Assembly (NCBI GenBank): GCA_002373975.1
Contig: DFKZ01000103.1
Coordinates: 1 to 51,476, forward strand
From: Lachnospiraceae bacterium UBA3632
Lineage (GTDB): Bacteria; Bacillota; Clostridia; Lachnospirales; Lachnospiraceae
DNA length: 51,476 bases
Direction of reading: 5' to 3'
The notes under the pieces were generated by a model. That model saw only the letters and a program-made list of their open reading frames with translations, did no database searches and was not told where the DNA came from. Position 1 is the first letter of the stretch. Each line of letters starts with the position of its first letter. The translations under genes were made by a program, and so were the position numbers. Below are positions 18,299-27,079 of this stretch, one piece after another.

Positions 18299-18382
18299 CC
18301 GCTCCAGTCCAAGGATAGCGGTTATTTCAAATCTAACCAATATCTGAGGGTCAACCGTGAACTACGGCAACACCTCTTTTAT
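18283..18382 (-). ncRNA. Predicted antisense antitoxin RNA 1
   Basis: A minus-strand promoter (18389-18417) should start an RNA near 18382. It would end at the hairpin 18293-18327, which in this direction is followed by a long T-rich run (TTTCTTTTTCTTTT). The RNA of about 100 nt overlaps the last codons and the 3' region of the toxin message. Such convergent RNAs silence type I toxins. Ends are estimates. Confidence 0.55.
18293..18327. terminator. Shared hairpin terminator of cassette 1
   Basis: AAATAACCGCT (18293-18303) pairs with AGCGGTTATTT (18317-18327). The T-run is strong on the minus strand and weak on the plus strand, so it terminates the antisense RNA better than the toxin mRNA. Confidence 0.7.
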
Positions 18383-18388
18383 GGTTAA

Positions 18389-18417
18389 ATTCTACTCCAT
18401 AACCGCTTTACAGTCAA
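18389..18417 (-). promoter_or_regulatory. Antitoxin RNA promoter 1
   Basis: TTGACT-N17-TAGAAT on the minus strand, a near-consensus promoter lying just downstream of the stop of the adenylating enzyme at 18432. Confidence 0.65.
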
Positions 18418-18431
18418 TATTTGTTATTATC

Positions 18432-20234
18432 CTAAATATCTTTGATGATCTTCCCGTCGATTACATGTACGAAACCTTCTTTCTGATTTGCCATCCTGTT
18501 TTTGTCTTTCTTCAGCGTAGTAGGCGAATATGGTAACATCACATCATGAAAGGCAAATGTGTTCAGGTTAACTGACGGTTCATATTGTTTAATGCATTCC
18601 GTCAGATCAATAAGATTTCTTTCTTTGTCTTCGTCCTTAACTGACTCATCCCACACTATATGTGCCACCAGATTCACAGATTCGGAATCGGTCGATTTAT
18701 CAATCACTGCTGCGTCATTAATAAAATCATATTCTTTGATCTTGTTCTCTATGTCAAAAAGGTATATTTCCCTACCATCGGGCAACTTTGTAGAATCCTT
18801 GACTCTGCCCCAAACATATACAAACCCGTTTTCATCAATGGAATCTAAATCTCCCGTATGAATCCAGCCATCCACTTTAGTTTTTGCCGTCAGCTTCGGC
18901 TTATTATAATATCCCTTCATGGCGGCTTTTGTTTTTACCCATAACTCTCCTCTTTGATTGTATTTCAACTCCTTACCGTCTTTATCAAAAATACCCACTT
19001 CCATTCCGGCCTGAGGAACTCCTATTCCTACAATCTGTTTTAATAAACCGCCTCTGAATTCCGGCCTGTCTATGCATATTCCTGAAAATGTCTCAGATAA
19101 TCCATATCCCCCGAACAGTCCGTTCCCTCCACACTTCTGAACTATACTGTTCCACTTCTTCATTTTATCAACGGTAGTTCCTTCGCCGCCGATCATCCAT
19201 CCTCTGGCATAAGAGAAATCAAACTTTTTCCCTTTTGCCATTTCCCGTTCAACTCTATTGAAAAAAGTTTCCCACAGACTTCCTGTGTTTATACACATAC
19301 TCGGCTTTTTCTCAACCAGTTGATGGTAGAATGCATCTTCTGAAACTCTTGGATCTATTAGGATTGTCGCTCCACTTATAAGGCCAATAAAACATAATGA
19401 ATTCAATGATGTCGCAGCAGTAGGGGGAAAATGATTTAATGTTCTGTCTCCCGGCCTGTATGGTGTTTCTGAACATAAAGTACTATATGCCTGGGCTATG
19501 ACTGATTCGTTAGTAGCTATTACACCTTTTACCATGCCTCCCACAGTAGTTCCGCTTGAGGATGTTATAAACGCATTTCTATTTTCTTCAAAGGTCACTC
19601 TTACTTCACCACTATAGTTATCAGCAAGTTTTATTGCATTCCGGACCGTAATATATTTGGGTTCCTTAGGTATTGTTCTCTTTCCTTTTATTCCGGAGAT
19701 GATATTAACAATCTGTTTCTTTGGTGCCGGCATTGCATCATTTATACGAGCCACAATTATCTTTTCAAATCTGTCCTTTGAAAACTCTGAACTAACCTTG
19801 TCCCACATCTGATCAAAAACAATAGCATACCTGCATTCTTTTGTTTCCTCAGCAAGAGCTTCGGGGCTGATTGCAAGTTTAAGAAAATACGGACACGCAC
19901 CAATGATATTAAGGCCAAACAACATAAAGCAAACATCCGGCATAAAAGGGCCATAATATGCTACTATTTCGTTTTCTTTTACACCTAAAGCTTTAAAGGC
20001 TCTTGCCCAAAGGTATACATTATCTATAAATTCCTTACGAGATATGGTTTTGCCAAAATACTCCATCGCAGGGATATCAATATGCTTATACAGATTTTGT
20101 TCGACAACGTCCCAAACAGTTTTCCCTTTAGGAATATTGTTTGCTGCTGCATCAGCATTCGGCTTATAATACTTAAGCCACGGTTTGTCAATAGACGGGT
20201 ATCCCGTCAATTCACCTGTCTGTCTGTTAAGCAT
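18432..20234 (-). CDS. AMP-binding acyl-adenylating enzyme with a short repeat remnant
   Basis: This 600-residue class I adenylate-forming protein has SSSGTTVGG (the ATP loop, about residues 230-238), GGYGLSETFSG, WIHTGDLDSIDENGF and a C-terminal PTTLKKDKNR block with the likely catalytic lysine. It is a close paralogue of the enzyme at 21847; the last 100 residues and the underlying DNA are nearly the same, which suggests duplication or gene conversion. Its N-terminus, MLNRQTGELTGYPS, aligns with the post-tract part of that paralogue but contains only three CTGT units (20216-20227), too few for frequent slippage. It uses an ATG with CGGAG upstream. The acid it activates is unknown; no carrier protein gene is nearby. 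Confidence 0.85.
   Translation of the reverse strand: MLNRQTGELTGYPSIDKPWLKYYKPNADAAANNIPKGKTVWDVVEQNLYKHIDIPAMEYFGKTISRKEFIDNVYLWARAFKALGVKENEIVAYYGPFMPDVCFMLFGLNIIGACPYFLKLAISPEALAEETKECRYAIVFDQMWDKVSSEFSKDRFEKIIVARINDAMPAPKKQIVNIISGIKGKRTIPKEPKYITVRNAIKLADNYSGEVRVTFEENRNAFITSSSGTTVGGMVKGVIATNESVIAQAYSTLCSETPYRPGDRTLNHFPPTAATSLNSLCFIGLISGATILIDPRVSEDAFYHQLVEKKPSMCINTGSLWETFFNRVEREMAKGKKFDFSYARGWMIGGEGTTVDKMKKWNSIVQKCGGNGLFGGYGLSETFSGICIDRPEFRGGLLKQIVGIGVPQAGMEVGIFDKDGKELKYNQRGELWVKTKAAMKGYYNKPKLTAKTKVDGWIHTGDLDSIDENGFVYVWGRVKDSTKLPDGREIYLFDIENKIKEYDFINDAAVIDKSTDSESVNLVAHIVWDESVKDEDKERNLIDLTECIKQYEPSVNLNTFAFHDVMLPYSPTTLKKDKNRMANQKEGFVHVIDGKIIKDI
20216..20227 (-). repeat. CTGT remnant, 3 copies
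   Basis: Three CTGT units fall at the same place in the reading frame as the long tracts of the two paralogues (NRQT in the protein). It is either a collapsed tract that locks the gene on or the ancestral seed. Confidence 0.75.
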
Positions 20235-20506
20235 TGTCTTTTATATCTCCGTTTGTCAAATAATATTGTTAAAGTTATATAAAAAGAATTGTGTCAAAAC
20301 GTTTTCAAAATCTCACTTTTAGAACATCAGCACATAAAAACAGCACAAATATCACTTATGGTCAGCTTGATTCACTGTCTTTAATTATACTGATTATTAT
20401 ACTCTTATTATACTCCGATTCAACAATTATGTAGAAAAGACTCTGTGAACACCGCGTCCATCACCCGCTACTCAATAAAATATTTCAAAATCCTTGTTTT
20501 CCATAT

Positions 20507-20535
20507 TTGTCAAAAATATTGATGAATGCTATACT
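20507..20535 (+). promoter_or_regulatory. Promoter of the acyltransferase gene
   Basis: TTGTCA (20507-20512) and TATACT (20530-20535) are 17 bases apart. The position rules out the ATG at 20526, which overlaps the -10 box. Confidence 0.65.
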
Positions 20536-20558
20536 TGCAGCGTAGAGAGGTCTTGGTC

Positions 20559-21566
20559 ATGGAAGAGTTTAAGAAGTTAAATTTTTTTCAAAAGCGAAAA
20601 CTAAGTATTGATAATCTTTCCGAATATTATCGCAGAGAAAGAGACTACAATATTAAACATAATGTTCCTTACAAAAATATCGGATTAAGAAGAAAAATCC
20701 ATGGACTTTTTCATGCCTTACTAAAAGTGGAATTAAAAGTTGAAGGTATCTCATATAAAAAAGTAAGGGATGACAGAGTCAAAACAGACAAACCACGAAT
20801 ATATGCATGTACACATATTGGTCGTTATGATTTAGAAACACTTTCACTTGCTATAGGTGAAGATGCTTATGTTGTTTGGGGAGATCCTGGTGAGGGATAT
20901 CGTAATGATTCAATGATATTCTTTGGTGGTCAGGGTTACATAGCAGTTGATACAGACAGGCAATATAAAGAAGACAGACATAATTGTTTAGAAGGCTGTG
21001 TCCGATTCTTAAAACAAGGTGGAGCACTTTGGATTTACCCGGAGGGTGCATGGAACATTCATGAGAACAAGGTTGTAGGAGAATTATTTACCGGAACAAT
21101 AGAAATGGCAATCAAAACCGGTGCCGATATTATTCCAATAGCGCTGGATTATGAATGCAAGGACTATAAAGCAATCGTAGGTAAAAATATTTCTTATGAA
21201 GGAGTTCCACTTGATGAAAAGATAGAAAAAACATTAGAATTACGAGATATACTTGCATCTTTAAAATGGGAATTAATTGAAGCTAAAGGTATTTATAAGC
21301 GAAGCGAAATAGAAACCGGTAATGAGTTCTTATATGAAATAATGAAGGATTCCAGCAACAGTTATGATGAACAAGCCATTATAGCTTCAAGATATCATGG
21401 TAAAATACCATCTCCGGATGAAGTTATGGATAGTTTAAGTGGTATTAAAGTATCACCGGACAGTGTCTGCATCATAAAAGAACTACTAAAATACAAAGAA
21501 GAAAAATTCAAAAAAAGACAGGATAAAGAGCTGTTTTTGAAGAGATTGAGTATTCCGAACCGATAG
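20559..21566 (+). CDS. PlsC-like lysophospholipid/glycerolipid acyltransferase
   Basis: The 335-residue protein has the acyltransferase H-x4-D motif as HIGRYD and the glycine motif as YPEGAWN, so it probably transfers an acyl group to a glycerolipid or related acceptor. The third residue of the second motif is alanine instead of the usual threonine. ATG 20559 is preferred, with AGAGG eight bases upstream; the ATG at 20526 precedes the expected transcription start. The gene is clearly AT-richer than the core genes and is the only full-length enzyme gene on the plus strand of the island, with its own promoter and terminator. Lying among acyl-activating enzymes, it could use their products, but this is inference. 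Confidence 0.75.
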   Translation: MEEFKKLNFFQKRKLSIDNLSEYYRRERDYNIKHNVPYKNIGLRRKIHGLFHALLKVELKVEGISYKKVRDDRVKTDKPRIYACTHIGRYDLETLSLAIGEDAYVVWGDPGEGYRNDSMIFFGGQGYIAVDTDRQYKEDRHNCLEGCVRFLKQGGALWIYPEGAWNIHENKVVGELFTGTIEMAIKTGADIIPIALDYECKDYKAIVGKNISYEGVPLDEKIEKTLELRDILASLKWELIEAKGIYKRSEIETGNEFLYEIMKDSSNSYDEQAIIASRYHGKIPSPDEVMDSLSGIKVSPDSVCIIKELLKYKEEKFKKRQDKELFLKRLSIPNR

Positions 21567-21649
21567 TACATCAAGCCAAACATCGATATGCCATTACAAA
21601 TTCTTATTCTACATGAATAATAGTAAATTTCATGAAGCTCTTGCAATTA

Positions 21650-21682
21650 AAAACGGCTATGATAATCTCATAACCGTTTTTT
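21650..21682 (+). terminator. Terminator of the acyltransferase gene
   Basis: AAAACGG-TATGA pairs with TCATA-CCGTTTT with one internal mismatch, followed by a run of T. Confidence 0.85.
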
Positions 21683-21780
21683 CACATTATTATACTTACT
21701 CTCCCCAGAAATCAATTGACTCTTGGCTTCTAAGTCTTTTCCTGAACATCTTCCACATGAAATCTTCGCGTTCGTCATAT

Positions 21781-21841
21781 ATATCTGTTCGGAAGCGAAC
21801 ATAAGAAAAAGAAATAACCGCTTTACAGTCAATATTTGTTT
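21781..21841 (+). pseudogene. Stub of a third toxin cassette
   Basis: The sequence encodes only the toxin C-terminus (YLFGSEHKKKK and stop, 21782-21817). It then jumps straight to the CTTTACAGTCAATATTTGTT tail that follows the antitoxin promoter in the intact cassettes. Both junction points in an intact cassette read ATAACCGCT, so a deletion between these 9-bp direct repeats would remove the hairpin, the antitoxin body and its -10 box. The 5' two-thirds of the toxin is also missing. Confidence 0.8.
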
Positions 21842-21846
21842 TTATC

Positions 21847-23676
<1,830 letters not shown>

Positions 23677-23811
23677 AATGGTCAACCTCCTTAGCTTATG
23701 TGTCAAGTATTTCTTTGCTTTTCAGAGTATACATTTGCTCTAGTTCCTTGCGGATTTAGTTAATCTAAGTGTATTAAACGGAAAATTCCAAACATTTGTT
23801 CGTATTTTCTA

Positions 23812-23840
23812 TTGTGTATCCATCCAACTTTTGCTATAAT
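23812..23840 (+). promoter_or_regulatory. Promoter of toxin cassette 2
   Basis: TTGTGT-N17-TATAAT, followed by the same CTGCAGG/CCTGCAG 5' hairpin as in cassette 1. Confidence 0.65.
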
Positions 23841-23955
23841 ATAACTGCAGGGCAATCCTGCAGAGGTGTTGCTATACGGTAAGCGGTTGACCCTCCGTTC
23901 TTTTCGCGGAGGGAGTCTTTTTCGCCCTCCGACTTTACGGAAGGAGGGGATGCCT

Positions 23956-24051
23956 ATGACAGTGCTCGATATAATGGCATTGCTGTCCTTTTCGATAGCG
24001 GTGTTCCAGTTGGGATATCTGTTCGGAAGCGAACAAAAGAAAAAGAAATAA
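23956..24051 (+). CDS. Small hydrophobic holin-like toxin, copy 2
   Basis: The 31-residue product is identical to that of the first copy, with the same AAGGAGGGG ribosome site, leader hairpins and terminator hairpin. The spacer between the terminator arms differs (CCTCACCAATGG against CCAGTCCAAGG), so the copies are not a simple assembly duplication. It lies between the phase-variable enzyme gene and rsmB. It is probably a type I toxin acting at the membrane; function is inferred from size, the single hydrophobic helix, the lysine tail and the convergent RNA. Confidence 0.65.
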   Translation: MTVLDIMALLSFSIAVFQLGYLFGSEQKKKK

Positions 24052-24137
24052 CCGCTCCCTCACCAATGGTTTGCGGTTATTTCTAAAAACCTAAAACATC
24101 GAGGGTCAACCGTGAACTACAGCAACACCTCTTTTAT
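24036..24137 (-). ncRNA. Predicted antisense antitoxin RNA 2
   Basis: An RNA started by the promoter at 24144-24172 would begin near 24137 and end at the hairpin 24044-24084, where the minus strand continues into a T-rich run. It overlaps the end of toxin copy 2. Ends are estimates. Confidence 0.55.
24044..24084. terminator. Shared hairpin terminator of cassette 2
   Basis: AGAAATAACCGC (24044-24055) pairs perfectly with GCGGTTATTTCT (24073-24084). The T-run is strong on the minus strand. Confidence 0.7.
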
Positions 24138-24143
24138 GGTTAA

Positions 24144-24172
24144 ATCTTACTCCATAACCGCTTTACAGTCAA
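24144..24172 (-). promoter_or_regulatory. Antitoxin RNA promoter 2
   Basis: TTGACT-N17-TAAGAT on the minus strand. The -35 box lies 12 bases after the rsmB stop codon. Confidence 0.6.
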
Positions 24173-24183
24173 TATTTGTTTTT

Positions 24184-25488
24184 TTATTCTGTCCGCTCAA
24201 ATACCGCATAGAAGAAGCCGTCGCAATGATCCTTATGCGGCAGAAGCTGAACAGGACCGGCAACTATCTTAAAAGGGTATTTCGCGGCTATTCTCTCCGC
24301 CTGTTTTTCGTTTTCATAAGAGTTAATGGTGCAGGTGCTGTAGATGAGCCTGCCGCCTTTTTTAACATATTCCCACGAGGCATCGACGATGCTTTCCTGT
24401 ATCTTTATAAGCTCTGCTATCTTTTCCGGAGAAGCGTTATATTTGATGTCTCTTTTCTTCCCCATAACGCCCAATCCGCTGCACGGAACATCGAGGATAA
24501 GCACATCGGCTTTTCCGATAAGCGACTCGTCTTTTACGGATCCATCACGTGCTGCGGCTTTAATGTTTTCCGCCTTCATCCTGCGGGCATTTTCTTTTAT
24601 GAGCGGAATCTTATCTTCCGATAAATCAAACGAAAGAACTTCTCCGTTCTCCCCCGCTTTTTCGGATGCCAGGATGCTCTTTCCGCCCGGTGCCGCGCAT
24701 ACATCGATCACGCAGTCTCCCGCCTTTATGCCTGCTGCCTCTATCGCAAGGCAGGAGCTGATATCCTGAACCGTAAACAGTCCTTCATCGTATCCTTTAA
24801 GGTGTTTTAATCCCTTTATTCCTTCAGCCGAAAAAACGTATCTCAGGCGGTCATCTTTAGAGAGTCTGACACCTTCATTTTCAAGTTCCGACACGGCGGC
24901 TTTTATCTCTTCATCCGAAAGCTTTGTGTTAAACCTCAGACTTACCGGTCTTGTCTTTAGAAGCGCATCAAGAAGCTCCTCGGCCTGGCCACCTCCGTAT
25001 TCGGCGGACCACTTTTCGCATATCCATTCCGGCACGGAATAACGAATGCTTAAGTACTTTATCCGGTCATCTTTTAACGATTCAAAAATGTCTTCCGTTT
25101 TATTCTTGGAAACGGCTCTCAAATTAGCATTAACAAATCCCGAAAGCCCTACGAGACCTCTTTTTTTCGCAAGCTTTACCGACTCGTTTATCGCCGCGCT
25201 GTCGGGAACGGAATCCATATATATCAGCTGATAGGCGCCCATGCGGATAAGGTTTCGTATCAGCGGCTTCATCTTGGAAACCAGAGTCTTCGAAACGGAA
25301 TCGATGCGGTAATCAAGTTCGATCCTTCTTTCTATAACTCCCTCGAAAAGACGCTTTATGAATGCTTTCTCGGGCCCCGTCAGATTGTCGTTTTTGTCCA
25401 GTATTTCTTTTATTATCTTACTCGAAAAATCGAGCTCCTTATCAAACGAAAGGAGCCCTTCGAGGACTAATTCTCTGGTATTTTTCAT
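24184..25488 (-). CDS. rsmB: 16S rRNA (cytosine-967-C5)-methyltransferase
   Basis: This 434-residue protein has an N-terminal NusB-like RNA-binding domain (about residues 1-130) and a C-terminal Rossmann methyltransferase. The latter shows VCAAPGGKS (SAM loop), DVPCSGLG and the catalytic STCT motif. It methylates C967 of 16S rRNA. It lies 12 bp after fmt in the conserved priA-def-fmt-rsmB run. Its stop codon directly abuts the toxin cassette tail, so the island boundary falls at its 3' end. The C-terminus looks complete (FFYAVFERTE), so the island seems not to have damaged the gene. Confidence 0.95.
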   Translation of the reverse strand: MKNTRELVLEGLLSFDKELDFSSKIIKEILDKNDNLTGPEKAFIKRLFEGVIERRIELDYRIDSVSKTLVSKMKPLIRNLIRMGAYQLIYMDSVPDSAAINESVKLAKKRGLVGLSGFVNANLRAVSKNKTEDIFESLKDDRIKYLSIRYSVPEWICEKWSAEYGGGQAEELLDALLKTRPVSLRFNTKLSDEEIKAAVSELENEGVRLSKDDRLRYVFSAEGIKGLKHLKGYDEGLFTVQDISSCLAIEAAGIKAGDCVIDVCAAPGGKSILASEKAGENGEVLSFDLSEDKIPLIKENARRMKAENIKAAARDGSVKDESLIGKADVLILDVPCSGLGVMGKKRDIKYNASPEKIAELIKIQESIVDASWEYVKKGGRLIYSTCTINSYENEKQAERIAAKYPFKIVAGPVQLLPHKDHCDGFFYAVFERTE

Positions 25489-25500
25489 GTTCTTATCATT

Positions 25501-26454
25501 CTATCCAAGAACCGTTCCTTCTTTTATCCTTCCGGAAAGAAGAAAGTCTTTCGCGCTCATGCGCTTTTTGCCTTCGCTCTGAAGCTCATAGATATCTATT
25601 AGTCCCGATCCTGCTGCCACGGTAAATCTGTCTTTATACACGGCAGTGACTTCACCTGCCGCGGCACCTGACGGTGCGGCTGTCAGATTTCCGTTTTCAT
25701 CCTTTACGGGCTTAGCCATCCATATCTTAAGCTGCTTTCCCTCCAGGAAGGTGTATGCGCTGGGCCAGGGATTCATTCCTCTTACCAGGCGTCCTATCAC
25801 ATCGGCGCTTTTCGTAAAATCAATCCGGCCCATTTCTTTTTTGATGAGCTTTGCGTAATTGCTTTTTGAATCATCCTGTTTCTCAGGCTTAAGCTCTCCC
25901 TTTTCGAGGAGTACAAGGGCATCGGTTATAGCCCTTCCGCCTATCTCCATAAGCCTGTCATGCAGGGTTTCAAAGGTATCTTCTTCGGTTATCTCCGTCT
26001 CTATCTTATAGAGCATATCACCGGTGTCAATGCCTTCATCCATCTGCATGATGGTGACTCCGGTCTTTTCTTCTCCGTCCAGTATAACCTGCTGAATGGG
26101 AGAAGCTCCGCGATATTTAGGCAGAAGCGATGCGTGAATATTTACGCATCCCAGGCGGGGCATATCAAGTATCTCCTTGGAGATTATCTGCCCGAAAGCG
26201 GCTACCACAAATATATCCGCATCATATTTTTTAAGCTCCGCAACCGACTCGGGAGTCTTGATCTTAAGGGGCTGAAAAACGGGGATATTATTCTCAAGTG
26301 CCACTTCCTTAACCGGGGAGGGCACGGGCTTATCGCTTCTTCCCTTTGCCCTGTCGGGCTGTGTGACCACGAGCAGGATATCATGTCCCGCTGCTATTAA
26401 AGCTTTAAGAGAGCCGGCTGCAAAGTCCGGCGTTCCCATAAAGACTATTTTCAT
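25501..26454 (-). CDS. fmt: Methionyl-tRNA formyltransferase
   Basis: The 317-residue protein begins KIVFMGTPDFAAGSL and contains HASLLPKYRGASPIQ with the catalytic histidine, and DEGIDTGDM. These are hallmarks of the formyltransferase domain, followed by the C-terminal OB-like tRNA-binding domain. It formylates initiator Met-tRNA with 10-formyl-tetrahydrofolate. Its ATG overlaps the def stop by 4 bp, so formylation and deformylation enzymes are translationally coupled. Length and order are normal for Firmicutes. Confidence 0.97.
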   Translation of the reverse strand: MKIVFMGTPDFAAGSLKALIAAGHDILLVVTQPDRAKGRSDKPVPSPVKEVALENNIPVFQPLKIKTPESVAELKKYDADIFVVAAFGQIISKEILDMPRLGCVNIHASLLPKYRGASPIQQVILDGEEKTGVTIMQMDEGIDTGDMLYKIETEITEEDTFETLHDRLMEIGGRAITDALVLLEKGELKPEKQDDSKSNYAKLIKKEMGRIDFTKSADVIGRLVRGMNPWPSAYTFLEGKQLKIWMAKPVKDENGNLTAAPSGAAAGEVTAVYKDRFTVAAGSGLIDIYELQSEGKKRMSAKDFLLSGRIKEGTVLG

Positions 26455-26939
26455 TTATTATCCTCCGCTTCATCCTTGCTCTTTACATCATATACTTCGC
26501 CTTCCACCTTTTCGGTGTAGAGATGGCCTTCAAGGTGATCGCATTCATGGCATATAGCCCTTGCGAGGAGCTCTGTTCCTTCAAGGGTGATCTTGTTCAT
26601 ATCCGCATCAAAAGCTTCGCATTTAACGTAGTTGGGCCTGGTCACGTCTCCGGCCTTTCCCGGGAAGCTGAGGCATCCTTCGGAGCCAGTCTGTGTTCCT
26701 TCTGTTTCCACGATGCGGGGATTAATGAGTATATGGGGATCCTCTCCCGTTACATCTATCACGACTATTCTTTTGAGTATGCCTACCTGGGGCGCCGCAA
26801 GCCCCACGCCGCCTGCTGCATACATGGTATCCAGCATATCCTGTATAAGTTCTCTGGTGCGGGGCGTAACTTCCGCTACTTCCTTGCACACTTTATTAAG
26901 AACGGGATCTCCGAATTCTCTGATGTTTCTTATTGCCAT
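26451..26939 (-). CDS. def: Peptide deformylase
   Basis: The 162-residue protein has the three deformylase motifs: GVGLAAPQVG (about 44-53), EGCLSFPG (with the cysteine metal ligand) and HECDHLEGH (HExxH). It removes the formyl group from new polypeptides and uses Fe(II) or another divalent metal. It overlaps fmt by 4 bp. The C-terminal tail is rich in acidic residues. A set of three hairpins lies in the gap to priA upstream. Confidence 0.97.
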   Translation of the reverse strand: MAIRNIREFGDPVLNKVCKEVAEVTPRTRELIQDMLDTMYAAGGVGLAAPQVGILKRIVVIDVTGEDPHILINPRIVETEGTQTGSEGCLSFPGKAGDVTRPNYVKCEAFDADMNKITLEGTELLARAICHECDHLEGHLYTEKVEGEVYDVKSKDEAEDNK

Positions 26940-26977
26940 TTTGTGTCTCCTTAAATTATTTCAAATAGGAAGCTGGT

Positions 26978-27072
26978 CGTGCCAAAGTACGGCACGCCCG
27001 CCGCAACGACTTCGTCTCGGAAAGTGCATTGATGCATTGCACTTTCCGTCGCATTTCAAAGTACGAAATGCG
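26978..27072. repeat. Three consecutive hairpins between priA and def
   Basis: The arms are CGTGCC/GGCACG (26978-26996), CGGAAAGTGCA/TGCACTTTCCG (27018-27048) and CGCATTTC/GAAATGCG (27050-27072). Hairpins 1 and 3 have the identical 7-base loop AAAGTAC but different stems. None is followed by a T-run, so this is not an ordinary terminator. It could be an mRNA processing or stability site, a protein-binding RNA or a dispersed palindromic repeat. Confidence 0.75.
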
Positions 27073-27079
27073 ATTGCTA

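Larger units (their letters stand above)
18110..18376. repeat. Inverted repeat flanking small toxin gene 1
   Basis: GAGGTGTTGC (18110-18119) and CGGTTGACCCT (18131-18141) recur in inverted orientation as AGGGTCAACCG (18347-18357) and GCAACACCTC (18367-18376). A read-through toxin mRNA could pair its 5' leader with its 3' end. The antisense RNA carries the same sequence as the leader, not its complement. Confidence 0.75.
23863..24131. repeat. Inverted repeat flanking small toxin gene 2
   Basis: GAGGTGTTGC (23863-23872) and CGGTTGACCCTC (23884-23895) return inverted as GAGGGTCAACCG (24101-24112) and GCAACACCTC (24122-24131). The arms match perfectly here, while copy 1 has one end difference. 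Confidence 0.78.

Noticed and set aside
20526..20558. ATG at 20526 as the acyltransferase start
   Set aside because: It overlaps the -10 box of the best promoter and has no ribosome site; ATG 20559 has AGAGG at proper distance.
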